From the IMG/VR virus record IMGVR_UViG_3300027861_000157, positions 1 through 27,917 of that record: DNA of 27,917 nucleotides; one strand, given 5' to 3'. Under the pieces are notes generated by a model that was not told the DNA's origin, searched no databases, and saw only the letters and a program-made list of their open reading frames with translations. Made by a program: the position numbers and the translations under genes. The DNA comes from a virus. Shown in pieces: positions 16,138 through 23,581 of the stretch; positions within the stretch are counted from its first letter, which is position 1, and every line of letters starts with the position of its first letter.

Positions 16138-16742
16138 TAGCTCTTTTCGGATTTCTCCAACGCGCCAACGGATTTTAGGTCTAGGTATCGCTCCTCGATT
16201 GCGTCCGCTTGAAGATTCTCCAACGCCTCTTTCTTGATTGCTTCGCCAGAATTCGGTACTTTGCTTGCAGCTACAATCAGTGTATTCACAAGCTCTCTCT
16301 CTTCGGATAGATTCTCGTTTGCCTCTTGCATCCTGTCGATTGATTTGTCCACTATCCCCTCTGCGAATTCTTTGTCTTCCTTCTCTTCGTTCCGTTGCTT
16401 GCGAAAGAATCTGGCAGCACCTCCCGCTAATGCAAGTAGTGCTAACAGTCCAGCGTTTGCCGTGTCTGCATACTCGCCCATAAAAGGAGTAGCTATCTTA
16501 ACCGCCGCTTGTGCTGCTGTTGCTCCTTGGCTGACCTGTGTTGCAATCGCCTCGCCCTTGGTAGCCGTCGCATCGCTAATGATTTCAATGTCTGCAACGT
16601 CCTCAATAACCGTCACAACATCACTTGCCGCGCTTGCTACAGGTGCCGCACCGTCTGCCGTCCTTTTAGAAAGCATATCAAAATTGAAGTCACCGCAACC
16701 ACCAAAACAAACCAATGCCGCGATTAGAATAAACTTCTTCAT
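16137..16742 (-). CDS. Phage-encoded lipoprotein with internal membrane segment, 201 aa
   Basis: The N-terminus MKKFILIAALVCFGGCGDFN is a lipoprotein signal peptide with lipobox FGGC (Cys16). Residues about 95-113 (ANAGLLALLALAGGAARFF) are a hydrophobic segment followed by RKQRNEEKEDK, and then a long charged helical region to the C-terminus. The start overlaps the stop of the gp10/gpG-like gene. Its site, inside the connector and tail-terminator gene block, is unusual. Similar phage proteins with a lipobox plus one late hydrophobic segment are of unknown function. Superinfection exclusion, envelope penetration or holin-like activity are all possible. Confidence 0.7.
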   Translation of the reverse strand: MKKFILIAALVCFGGCGDFNFDMLSKRTADGAAPVASAASDVVTVIEDVADIEIISDATATKGEAIATQVSQGATAAQAAVKIATPFMGEYADTANAGLLALLALAGGAARFFRKQRNEEKEDKEFAEGIVDKSIDRMQEANENLSEERELVNTLIVAASKVPNSGEAIKKEALENLQADAIEERYLDLKSVGALEKSEKS

Positions 16743-17410
16743 CCTGTCCTCCCTCTTAATCTCATCTTCTCGTAGTAATCAGCGTATGCCGATTCTGTAA
16801 ATCTTTCGTCTTCTTTTGTGATACCTAAGATTGTACGCGCAGGGACTCTCTTCCCTTTGTACGTTCCACCGTTTTGTAGCTTCTCAATCCACTGAGTACC
16901 GGGTGTATATCCGTAGCTAAATGAGGTTTTGCTTGTTCGTGTTGATCGACCGGGAGTGCTTAGAAACTTCCATATCTGACGCTTACGACCAATATATCCG
17001 CGCTTTTCCGCTTCACCCTGTCCTCTTGCTGTTGCTAGTACAAGCGGTTTTCTATCAGGCTTCGAAGGTGGTCCATATTTCAATCGATACCTACGCGCTG
17101 CCTTCTTGCCTTTCGCCGTCTTAATCGGTTGCCTTAAAGCAGAACCGCCATTATTAACTGACTTAGGGCGTTTCACTCCGTCACCCTTCGAAAGAATCAT
17201 AGGGACATCATCGCCGATTTTCGGGAATGGTTTTGAGTATCCAGCCGCCCAAGGAACACCATTAACATCTACATGCTTCTTCATTCTGTCTTTGGCTTTG
17301 TTCCGATAATACTTTCCGAGCTTATTATGAACAGGACTCCATCCTCGAGAGCCGGGACTCTGCATGTTTTTCAGATACTTATCCAACTGAGGCAATGTCA
17401 TTACAGTCAT
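16739..17410 (-). CDS. Virion morphogenesis / tail completion protein (HK97 gp10 or Mu gpG-like), 223 aa
   Basis: Strongly basic protein with the order typical of this family: an N-terminal helix (LPQLDKYLKNMQ), then NGVPWAAGYSKPFPKIGDD, a long basic middle, and the conserved C-terminal YKGKRVPARTILGITKED followed by a final helix. The motif vPAR-x-iLGi-x-x-eD is characteristic of phage virion morphogenesis proteins that work at the head-tail junction. It overlaps both neighbouring genes by 4 bp. At 223 residues it is somewhat long, because of an inserted basic segment of KGKKAARRYRLKYGPPSKPD type. Confidence 0.75.
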   Translation of the reverse strand: MTVMTLPQLDKYLKNMQSPGSRGWSPVHNKLGKYYRNKAKDRMKKHVDVNGVPWAAGYSKPFPKIGDDVPMILSKGDGVKRPKSVNNGGSALRQPIKTAKGKKAARRYRLKYGPPSKPDRKPLVLATARGQGEAEKRGYIGRKRQIWKFLSTPGRSTRTSKTSFSYGYTPGTQWIEKLQNGGTYKGKRVPARTILGITKEDERFTESAYADYYEKMRLRGRTG

Positions 17411-17745
17411 ACAATCTCCGTCACAGGTATCATGTATTCACCTGTGTCAATCTTGTATTCGTAATCTTCCATGTATTTATAAACAATACCCGCCGCTGTT
17501 ATCGTGTCTTTCGCTTCCGGAGTAGCTTGAACCTCACTAAGAATCAAATCCGTCTTCTTAATATAGAAAACCTTCATAACATCACGCAAAAACACACCGT
17601 TTACATCTTGCGTCTCGACTTCCACCTCTGTACGTATAGCTGTAACCTCTACAGAATCAACACCCCGCGTATACGTGACTGTATCGCCGAAGACAGATTG
17701 CCAAGCTGGTAGTGTGGCTTTCGCCGCTACTTCAAATACGCTCAA
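17407..17745 (-). CDS. Head completion / head-tail joining protein, 112 aa
   Basis: Small beta-rich protein (MSVFEVAAKATLPAWQSVFG, TVTYTRGVDSVEVTAIRTEV, VFYIKKTDLIL, IVYKYMEDYEYKIDTGEYMI). Size, composition and position between head genes and the gp10-like gene match phage head-closure or stopper proteins such as lambda gpFII and SPP1 gp16 types. It overlaps the FkbM gene upstream and the gp10-like gene downstream by 4 bp each, so the inserted modification genes are translationally coupled to the connector genes. Confidence 0.65.
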   Translation of the reverse strand: MSVFEVAAKATLPAWQSVFGDTVTYTRGVDSVEVTAIRTEVEVETQDVNGVFLRDVMKVFYIKKTDLILSEVQATPEAKDTITAAGIVYKYMEDYEYKIDTGEYMIPVTEIV

Positions 17746-18290
17746 TGTGTGGCTACCTCAATCTCTATGTCGTATCCGTCCAGTATAGCCATGACCTCTT
17801 CATGTGGCATGGTCTGATCGAACTTATCACCGTGTAGCTCAATATACATCTTGTCAATTAACTTCAACGCGCCGTCTTTGTGCATTTTCTTGATTACTTC
17901 GTATTCCGCGCCTTCAATATCCATCTTGAGAAAAACGTAGTCAGTCTTAGATAGATGATGTAAGCACCAATCGGAGAAATCGAAACAAGGCACATCTACA
18001 GGGATTGAATAATCCAAGTCACCTGTACATTTGTTCAGTAGTACTGTCGCGCTCTGACTGCACGGCTTTTTAGGGTTCATGTAGAAATGAATCTCTCCAT
18101 CATACACCCACGCCGCATCTTCTATAATCTCGATATTCTCAAAGCGATTATTCGTCTTACGCCACATCGGGTCTTGCAGACAATTCAAGCATGGTTCAAT
18201 CGCATAACAAATATCGACCTCATTATGAACAGCCAAATATTCGTAGACCGTCTTCCCGATATGTGCGCCGCAATCTATGTATACGTTCAT
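17742..18290 (-). CDS. FkbM-family SAM-dependent methyltransferase, 182 aa
   Basis: Motif I is YIDCGAHIGKTV (residues 4-15), with the following acidic EP (residues 32-33) for ribose binding. The FkbM signature VFLKMDIEGAEYEVIKKM (residues about 118-135) is present, followed by KMYIELH. These are the conserved parts of class I O-methyltransferases of the FkbM family, which often methylate sugars. The gene overlaps the glycosyltransferase by an ATGA and is followed by another 4-bp overlap. It is short for the family but all core motifs are present. A substrate in the glycan added by the neighbouring enzyme is inferred. Confidence 0.85.
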   Translation of the reverse strand: MNVYIDCGAHIGKTVYEYLAVHNEVDICYAIEPCLNCLQDPMWRKTNNRFENIEIIEDAAWVYDGEIHFYMNPKKPCSQSATVLLNKCTGDLDYSIPVDVPCFDFSDWCLHHLSKTDYVFLKMDIEGAEYEVIKKMHKDGALKLIDKMYIELHGDKFDQTMPHEEVMAILDGYDIEIEVATH

Positions 18291-19006
18291 GCTGGATATG
18301 TCCCATCGTTATGAATAAGGTCTTTATAGCCTCGCATATGCTGAAAGATATTACACTCTTTGTCAATGTCAACTCTAGGATACTCATCTGGAAAAGCAGC
18401 TAACTTAACGCTTGTCTGCTCTGTGCCTCTATATCTTGTAGCAAATATAACATCACGCTCTACAGTAGCTACCTTCTCAAAGAACTCAAGAACGTACTCG
18501 CGCTTGCCTATCCAACATCCTGCGTTCAGGTGCTGATACTTAGTTTTAAACTTAGCCTCAAATACATCGCAGTCATGGAGTGGCTTGCATCTTTTGGGCC
18601 ATGTGCCGTTAGATGCATTAAAAAGCAATTCACAATCGAAATCCAAGAACCGCTTAACAATGTGCGAAGGATGTTCAGTTAGCACAACATCGAAAGCGTC
18701 AAGACCGATAATGTATTCCGCTGTACTCTGACGGGCGAAATCAATGGTCATAAACACCTTGTCGATATTACTCCAACTCTCTTGATCCTTCTTTAATACG
18801 TTTATTTCTGCGCCTAGAGAATCAAGGCTCTTCTCTACGACTGATTTATTGTGATCTGTACTCCAAGTAATCACATCGTAACTAGGAACTTCTACAGCTT
18901 CGGATACAAACTTTGTGCGTACCAGTTCACCCCATAGCGGCAGCCGTCTGGTCTTGCCTGGAGCGTGATACACAATAGGCTCTGAATTTGTACGGACGTT
19001 CTTCAT
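18287..19006 (-). CDS. PLOD/LH3-like glycosyltransferase, 239 aa
   Basis: Start taken at ATG 19006 (MKNVRTNSEP); a GTG three codons upstream is also in frame. The second half matches the glycosyltransferase domain of procollagen-lysine (PLOD/LH3) enzymes. YIIGLDAFDVVL holds the acidic metal/UDP-binding motif (D103, D106). ELLFNASNGTWP, YQHLNAGCWIGKREYV and PRVDIDKECNIFQ (residues about 210-222) follow in family order. It should transfer a sugar from a nucleotide donor. The protein ends at DGTYPA, where many relatives continue into an H-x-NG motif, so the C-terminus may be shortened. Coupling to an FkbM methyltransferase and adjacency to the capsid gene suggest virion glycosylation; that is inference. 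Confidence 0.8.
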   Translation of the reverse strand: MKNVRTNSEPIVYHAPGKTRRLPLWGELVRTKFVSEAVEVPSYDVITWSTDHNKSVVEKSLDSLGAEINVLKKDQESWSNIDKVFMTIDFARQSTAEYIIGLDAFDVVLTEHPSHIVKRFLDFDCELLFNASNGTWPKRCKPLHDCDVFEAKFKTKYQHLNAGCWIGKREYVLEFFEKVATVERDVIFATRYRGTEQTSVKLAAFPDEYPRVDIDKECNIFQHMRGYKDLIHNDGTYPA

Positions 19007-19013
19007 AAGATGC

Positions 19014-19037
19014 ACCCCCCACCCGAAAGCGGGGGGT
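19014..19037 (-). terminator. Strong GC hairpin after the capsid gene, overlapping the glycosyltransferase ribosome site
   Basis: A 9-bp stem (arms 19014-19020 and 19031-19037, extended by a G-U and a C-G pair in the minus-strand RNA) closes a 6-nt or shorter loop. There is no U-tract, so it may be a processing or RNA-stability element rather than a full terminator. Its 3' arm is a G-run that is also the only Shine-Dalgarno-like sequence for the next gene. Confidence 0.6.
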
Positions 19038-19050
19038 TAATCTCCTCTAC

Positions 19051-20010
19051 TTAGGCTTCGACTTCCAGAAGGAATCCGGCTTTTTCGTCAACAATCAACT
19101 GAGTTTCGTTGAGCTTACCACGAACAATCTCACTCTCAGTCCCCTCTTCCCAATAGGTGCTGATGCGAACATCGGTATCGGCAATGTCAGACCAAACCAA
19201 CAACCGAGCGAGTGCCTGTTCAGAAGGCGAATCAGTCTCAGCAATACGCGCAACCATAGCATACTGGTCTGTCCAGATTTCACCGTTGGACGCGTCTTGA
19301 CCTTCCTTGGAACTATTAGACAGGGCAGTACCAGTAATGACATACTTAACACCAAGCAAGCTGGCGAGAGCCGCGTTCATCGTCTCTTCCGTTGCGAGTT
19401 GGGTAGTTGCCATCAGGCGAGCAAGAATCTTCGTATTAACAGTGAGAAGGTTCTGACGCTGCGTTTCACTCATGATGACTGCATTAGCCTTAAGACCGCT
19501 GTTGATTCTTAGCTGCGTCTTAGCGTATGCAACCTGCGAAATAACGTCTGTCCCAGCCGTAGACCAAGCTGCGGAACCGTAGTCCTTGTACGTGTTCTTT
19601 CCGGTCGTAAAGGTCGTGGTGTTCATAATCAAGTCTTCAACACGCGCCTCACGGTCTGCCAATAACTTACCTTTGATTACCTTTGCGGAATTCAAATGCA
19701 CGTCAAACAAGTTTTTGTAGTCTGCAATTTGCTCAATCGGGAGCTTTTCTTCCAGACCATAACCCGAACACGCATAATCAAAAGAGCTAGTCGTGGTATC
19801 GGTGCGGGGGTAAACTGCGCCATCCGCTCGTGCAAGAGTTTCGCCTGAAGGCAAAGTTGATTCACGGTCGATAACTGCAAATGTACCAGTGCGGTTCATC
19901 GACATGATAGGACGCGCAACACGCGCCGCGATAAAGTCCTGTACCGGGTTGAACTCCATAAGTGCCTTAGACACATAAGGTGCAACCAGTGCTGTGCTTT
20001 TAATAGCCAT
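19051..20010 (-). CDS. Major capsid protein, 319 aa
   Basis: Located after protease/scaffold and decoration genes, with a good ribosome site (AAGGAG). N-terminus MAIKSTALVAPYVSKALMEF. It shows HK97-fold style segments: GTFAVIDRESTLPSGETLAR, SSFDYACSGYGLEEKLPIEQ, an ADREARVEDLIM long helix, ANAVIMSETQRQNLLTVN, and the C-terminal IRISTYWEEG-like P-domain strand (DVRISTYWEEGTESEIVRG). The order is typical of capsid proteins of about 300-340 residues encoded with a separate decoration protein (lambda E type). The shell subunit role is well supported by context. Confidence 0.85.
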   Translation of the reverse strand: MAIKSTALVAPYVSKALMEFNPVQDFIAARVARPIMSMNRTGTFAVIDRESTLPSGETLARADGAVYPRTDTTTSSFDYACSGYGLEEKLPIEQIADYKNLFDVHLNSAKVIKGKLLADREARVEDLIMNTTTFTTGKNTYKDYGSAAWSTAGTDVISQVAYAKTQLRINSGLKANAVIMSETQRQNLLTVNTKILARLMATTQLATEETMNAALASLLGVKYVITGTALSNSSKEGQDASNGEIWTDQYAMVARIAETDSPSEQALARLLVWSDIADTDVRISTYWEEGTESEIVRGKLNETQLIVDEKAGFLLEVEA

Positions 20011-20021
20011 TCAATTTCTCC

Positions 20022-20405
20022 TTAAGAAATATCGTCATTGCCGCCGCGAATCGGGCAAACTTCAATGATGTCATCAGCAGCAGTAGCCGCTTCAAGCGCA
20101 ACACCAACAACGGTCAACGAAGTAGTCACATCATCCACTTCACCGTCTGCCATAGTGTAAACAACTGCTCCCTTAGCAAACGCACCAGTCGCAATACACT
20201 TCACGGTTCCAGTTCCCGCAAGCGTCACCGCAACAACGCCACCAGAAACAGCCGCTTGCTGCGCGTGTCCGACATATGTATTATCTTCGGACGCAACGCC
20301 ACCAGTAGCAACAGCAACACCAGCGACAAGTTTCACCGCCGCATACTGCTTAATCGTGCCACCAGCGATAAGGTTAATAGGCGTTCCAGCCTGTTGAGTA
20401 GCCAT
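20022..20405 (-). CDS. Capsid decoration protein (DUF2190-like), 127 aa
   Basis: Small Ala/Val/Gly-rich beta protein, MATQQAGTPINLIAGGTIKQ, AAVKLVAGVAVATGG, GHAQQAAVSGGVVAV and GTVKCIATGAFAKGA, the pattern of DUF2190 and related head-decoration proteins. The start overlaps the scaffold stop (TAATG) and the gene precedes the major capsid gene, as lambda D precedes E. It should bind the outside of the shell after expansion (family knowledge). Confidence 0.8.
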   Translation of the reverse strand: MATQQAGTPINLIAGGTIKQYAAVKLVAGVAVATGGVASEDNTYVGHAQQAAVSGGVVAVTLAGTGTVKCIATGAFAKGAVVYTMADGEVDDVTTSLTVVGVALEAATAADDIIEVCPIRGGNDDIS

Positions 20406-20824
20406 TATTTATTCTCCTTTGCTTTTGCATACGACTCAGGGCTAGCACTCACGCAAAACTTAATAGCTTCAGCGGGAGACTTACCAAGTGCCATCTGCTC
20501 TTGAACGAGAGAGTCAAAATCTTTTCCGACCTTCTCTTTACCAGCGTCAACCGCGTCTCCGCCTTCGGATTCGTCGCTCGCGCTTTCTTTCTTTGATTCT
20601 GTTACACTTGCCTCAAGTTCAAGAATCCGCGTTTTAGCGGTAGAAAGTTCGACTTTCAAAACTTCAGCGTGCGCTACTTTTGCCTCTGTAACACTTGCGC
20701 CGGACTTAAATTGCTCCGCAACAAACGTCGGATTTTCGGGGAACTCTTCAGCAAGAGCATTGAACCGTTCAAGCTCCGGATTCCCTTCATCCTTAATCAC
20801 TTCAACTTCCTTCTTCTCTTCCAT
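20405..20824 (-). CDS. Internal start: free scaffold protein (Nu3-like), 139 aa
   Basis: Codon 248 of the protease-scaffold gene is ATG (20824-20822), preceded in frame by AAGGAAAATGAA. This puts the Shine-Dalgarno AAGGA at good spacing. Starting here would yield just the charged helical scaffold domain. Lambda makes Nu3 from an internal start in C in the same way, so an extra product is likely. Not shown experimentally. Confidence 0.6.
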   Translation of the reverse strand: MEEKKEVEVIKDEGNPELERFNALAEEFPENPTFVAEQFKSGASVTEAKVAHAEVLKVELSTAKTRILELEASVTESKKESASDESEGGDAVDAGKEKVGKDFDSLVQEQMALGKSPAEAIKFCVSASPESYAKAKENK

Positions 20825-21565
20825 TTCATTTTCCTTTTTCAAACTAGACAAAGATTCAACCGAATCTACTATATGCGTCTCAGACTCTGCTGAGTAACGA
20901 CTCATAAACTCCTGAACAACTTCAGGATTCGCCTTCATCAACTCAAATACTTCGGGGTGCGTATCAAAGAACTCTGTAGCTTGCCCTGCGAATGTCTCTT
21001 GTGACCATGCGGAAAACAAGCCGTCGGGGTTTGCAGCAGGATCGTCCACAACATCAGCAGCGTGTAATTTACCAAGCTCAATAAACGTATCGCCACCTGC
21101 ATCGGCAAAACCTTCGTCACCCTGCTTTACAACTTCACCATCATTGACCTTGTAAGAATCGCCGGGAGTGAATACAATCGACAAGCCAAACATATCGGGT
21201 TCGTTTTTCGCCATACCTATAACGTAGCCGTGCAAATTCCCGTTAGGTGTTTCTTTTGACTCGTTAGAAAGGAACAAATCGCCACGCGCAATGTCTCCGT
21301 CTGCTCTGAAGTTCTTGACTCGTCCAATGAAAGAACCGAGGGCGGTTGAGCACATATTGGGGTGTCCGAATCGTGCTTTGATTCCGCTTTTCTTCGCGTT
21401 ACCCTGTTCAACTGCGGATTCAACGAATGATGTATCAAGACTGACTCCATGCCCCTTTGCCTCCCCTGCCGTGACTACAGCAACACCAAATATGATACCT
21501 TTTTCGGTGTCTACACCTTCAGGCGCGGATTTAAAAGCATTAGTAGAAAACCATTTCTTACTCAT
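20405..21565 (-). CDS. Prohead protease with C-terminal scaffold domain, 386 aa
   Basis: Residues 1-190 resemble phage prohead proteases: IKARFGHPNMCSTALGSFIG (candidate catalytic His68), GRVKNFRADG, DLFLSNES, then EPDMFGLSIVF with candidate nucleophile Ser129, and KLHAADVVDDPAANPDGLFS. Residues from about 245 on are charged, helical and Glu/Lys-rich (MEEKKEVEVIKDEGNPELER...), typical of a scaffold. The protease-scaffold fusion parallels lambda C/Nu3. It overlaps the portal stop by 8 bp and its own stop overlaps the decoration gene. The catalytic residues are inferred from motif context. Confidence 0.8.
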   Translation of the reverse strand: MSKKWFSTNAFKSAPEGVDTEKGIIFGVAVVTAGEAKGHGVSLDTSFVESAVEQGNAKKSGIKARFGHPNMCSTALGSFIGRVKNFRADGDIARGDLFLSNESKETPNGNLHGYVIGMAKNEPDMFGLSIVFTPGDSYKVNDGEVVKQGDEGFADAGGDTFIELGKLHAADVVDDPAANPDGLFSAWSQETFAGQATEFFDTHPEVFELMKANPEVVQEFMSRYSAESETHIVDSVESLSSLKKENEMEEKKEVEVIKDEGNPELERFNALAEEFPENPTFVAEQFKSGASVTEAKVAHAEVLKVELSTAKTRILELEASVTESKKESASDESEGGDAVDAGKEKVGKDFDSLVQEQMALGKSPAEAIKFCVSASPESYAKAKENK

Positions 21566-23033
21566 CTTCTTCTTCCTCTACTGGTTCTTCTTTTTTTGGC
21601 TCATCCGCATTTGTCATAGCAGCGGCTTGCGTCTTACCTATTTCCGTAGCGGCGAATTCATGCCACGATACCTTTTCGCCAGTTGCTTCCTCTACTTCTT
21701 GCGCGGCTTTAATCGCACGAATCATATCCGCCTTAGCTTCTGCTGTTTGATCGTCTGGGTCAATGTCACGGGCCTTCAATGCCTTCGTGTGGGTCGTGAG
21801 ATTTCTGTCTAGCATCAGACCTACAGCTTTAGCCTCTTTCTCAGGGTCAACCCACGGGAACGGTGGCGTAATCCACTCATGCTTAAGATACGCTTTATCA
21901 TTCGGGATAAGACCCTTACGCATCCACTCACCGACTTTCCACTTGTAAACTCTTGTGTGGAATTGACGGATAAGTAGTCGCTGCCATCCCTCAAACACTA
22001 AATCAGCCTGAATCAGCGAAGCCCTTGCGCTTGAATAGTTTGTCTGACTCCAATCCAAAAGAGCAAGCTCTAACGGAATACCAAGCGGGTTAGCCAATAG
22101 CCGGATATACATTCTGATTGATTCGGGGAAATTGCTTGCAGGGCGGTCTTGCTGAATGCCCTTAATCTCTTCGCCTTCTTCACCCCAAAACATAGTACCT
22201 TGATCTACGTCATTGATTCGAGTAGTCACATCGCCAGAAGTATCTGAATCACCTTGAGGGTCTTCTGTGCTGTTTTCACTACCGCCTTCTTTACGGGTGA
22301 TAGATATTGCGAACCTTGCCAGAAGTTGCCACGCGATAGCCTCGGAATCCAAGATATCATTGATTCTGTGTAGGTTAGGGAATGATGACACAAGAGCGGG
22401 GATACCACGGGTAGCGGATGAGCGTTTCATAAGATTAGCAACGAAAATACAGTCTCTAGCGTTAATCTGATCGTAGGTGCCACTTGAATACGTGTCGCTC
22501 TTAGTCTCTACCCAGTACCGAAGTGGCTTGCCGATTCGCGACTTTTCGACTCCCTGCTCCACGTTCTTTTCGCTGAACGGGCTAGAGATTCTTTCCGATT
22601 CGATTAACTGTAGCTGACCTTTTGAGCGTACCTTGTTTGCTAGAATATCGCCAGCTACGATAGTGTCTCGTAAGATAATCGCTTCAACCTCACGCCATGT
22701 ATGAACCCCCATGACTTCGGGGTACATAGCAAAATCCTTCCAAAGCTCAGTCTCAATTAGCGTGTTGACTTCTTTGGATGGCGTTTGCGCGTTAAGCGTG
22801 AATCCCTTTGCGCCTAATATATTATCTACAGCGCGGTTGATTACGGATTCATAGATGGGGTGATTTCTGTCATACGACCGCGATTGGTCTACAAGCTCTT
22901 CGCGGTCATCACGCATGAAGTAATCAGCCGTTCCGGACTGGTAGGATAAACCGTCGCGCCGATTTGACTTAATGGCGTTAAAGCCATTAGCGAAACGCTT
23001 TGTAAGTCCGTCTTTATTGTACTTTAACTGCAC
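21558..23033 (-). CDS. Portal protein, lambda gpB family, 491 aa
   Basis: Recognisable parts of the lambda-type portal family: DQSRSYDRNHPIYESVINRAVDNILGAKG-type N-terminal region (residues about 48-76), EAIILRDTIVAGDILANKV, LQLIESERISSP, an ARDCIFVANL strand, RGIPALVSSFPNLHRINDIL, and the NPLGIPLELALLDWSQTNYSSARASLIQA segment (residues about 325-355). It forms the twelve-subunit DNA entry ring at one capsid vertex. The start overlaps the gpW-like gene by 10 bp. The C-terminus is Glu-rich (EEPVEEEEDE). Confidence 0.9.
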   Translation of the reverse strand: MQLKYNKDGLTKRFANGFNAIKSNRRDGLSYQSGTADYFMRDDREELVDQSRSYDRNHPIYESVINRAVDNILGAKGFTLNAQTPSKEVNTLIETELWKDFAMYPEVMGVHTWREVEAIILRDTIVAGDILANKVRSKGQLQLIESERISSPFSEKNVEQGVEKSRIGKPLRYWVETKSDTYSSGTYDQINARDCIFVANLMKRSSATRGIPALVSSFPNLHRINDILDSEAIAWQLLARFAISITRKEGGSENSTEDPQGDSDTSGDVTTRINDVDQGTMFWGEEGEEIKGIQQDRPASNFPESIRMYIRLLANPLGIPLELALLDWSQTNYSSARASLIQADLVFEGWQRLLIRQFHTRVYKWKVGEWMRKGLIPNDKAYLKHEWITPPFPWVDPEKEAKAVGLMLDRNLTTHTKALKARDIDPDDQTAEAKADMIRAIKAAQEVEEATGEKVSWHEFAATEIGKTQAAAMTNADEPKKEEPVEEEEDE

Positions 23034-23236
23034 TTAGGGATTCCCCGTGTGAATGAGTTGTTTGAAGCCTTAGACAGTAAGCCGGAATACATTCTCCGCG
23101 CATCGATTAAATCTTTCATAGTCTGAAATGTGATAGATTTACCATCTACAGAAATGGATTGCGCCCCACCACCCGCATACATCGCAAGCACAGCGGCATC
23201 AATCGCATCAATAATCGCCTGATAGTTTGTTGCCAT
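23024..23236 (-). CDS. gpW-like head-tail joining protein, 70 aa
   Basis: Short protein MATNYQAIIDAIDAAVLAMY followed by AGGGAQSISVDGKSITFQTM and a final helix. Size, helix-hairpin-helix pattern and location between the terminase and the portal gene match lambda W and related small phage proteins. It would attach to the portal complex after packaging. It is the first gene after the promoter-RNA-terminator region. Family assignment is from pattern and position. Confidence 0.65.
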   Translation of the reverse strand: MATNYQAIIDAIDAAVLAMYAGGGAQSISVDGKSITFQTMKDLIDARRMYSGLLSKASNNSFTRGIPKCS

Positions 23237-23253
23237 GTAATCTCCAAGGACTA

Positions 23254-23293
23254 AAAGAAAACGCCACTCAGGTATTCAGCCCTGAATGGCGTT
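23254..23293 (-). terminator. Intrinsic terminator upstream of the gpW-like gene
   Basis: Minus-strand RNA: 13-bp stem (arms 23281-23293 and 23260-23272, one G-U pair), 8-nt loop, then UUCUUUU. The wobble pair is an A-C mismatch in the other orientation, favouring the minus strand. Confidence 0.75.
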
Positions 23294-23354
23294 CTCTCCG
23301 AAGTCTGGTAGAAGGGGGATCAATCCCAGCTATTCAGCCCGAAAACTTAGTTTT

Positions 23355-23405
23355 AAAAAAAGACGGCGGTAACGATCCTATCTTTAATCTTGCGTGAGAA
23401 CCGCC
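23355..23405 (-). terminator. Intrinsic terminator ending the structured RNA
   Basis: Minus-strand RNA: GGCGGU (23405-23400) pairs with ACCGCC (23370-23365) across a 29-nt loop, followed by GUC and seven U (to 23355). The long loop makes it less certain than the second terminator 60 bp further on. Confidence 0.6.
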
Positions 23406-23547
23406 TAACTACATAAACGCTTTCGCGTCGAGCAAGGGATACTATCCCAAGTGGGGTTACAAAAACACCGGGAATGATGATCGGACTACTTATTTCGTCT
23501 GCGGCGTTTCATGCCTTCGCATCTATCACCCCCGGCAGGAGGTACTT
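23355..23547 (-). ncRNA. Structured phage RNA of about 190 nt with its own promoter and terminator
   Basis: Transcription from the promoter at 23554-23581 would start near 23547. About 10 nt later a 13-bp stem begins (arms 23525-23537 and 23466-23478; four G-U pairs in the minus strand that would be A-C mismatches in the plus strand). It is followed by a hairpin GGGAU-AGU-AUCCC (23448-23436), a GNRA tetraloop hairpin ACGC-GAAA-GCGU (23428-23417) and the terminator. No protein ORF of note lies inside. It matches no RNA family I know (it is not tmRNA or tRNA). It could be a small regulatory RNA or a cis-acting leader of the head operon. Confidence 0.6.
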
Positions 23548-23553
23548 ACTATA

Positions 23554-23581
23554 AGTGTACTCACTTTTTAGCGTTTGTCAA
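23554..23581 (-). promoter_or_regulatory. Sigma70-type promoter for the structured RNA / head operon
   Basis: Minus strand -35 TTGACA (23581-23576), 16-bp spacer, -10 TACACT (23559-23554). A TATAGT just downstream is too far from the -35 box to pair with it. Confidence 0.75.

Noticed and set aside
23478-23525. Tiny ORF MKRRRRNK with a following in-frame stop
   Set aside because: It lies inside the loop of the 13-bp RNA stem, is only 8 codons long, and has no clear family or good ribosome spacing.
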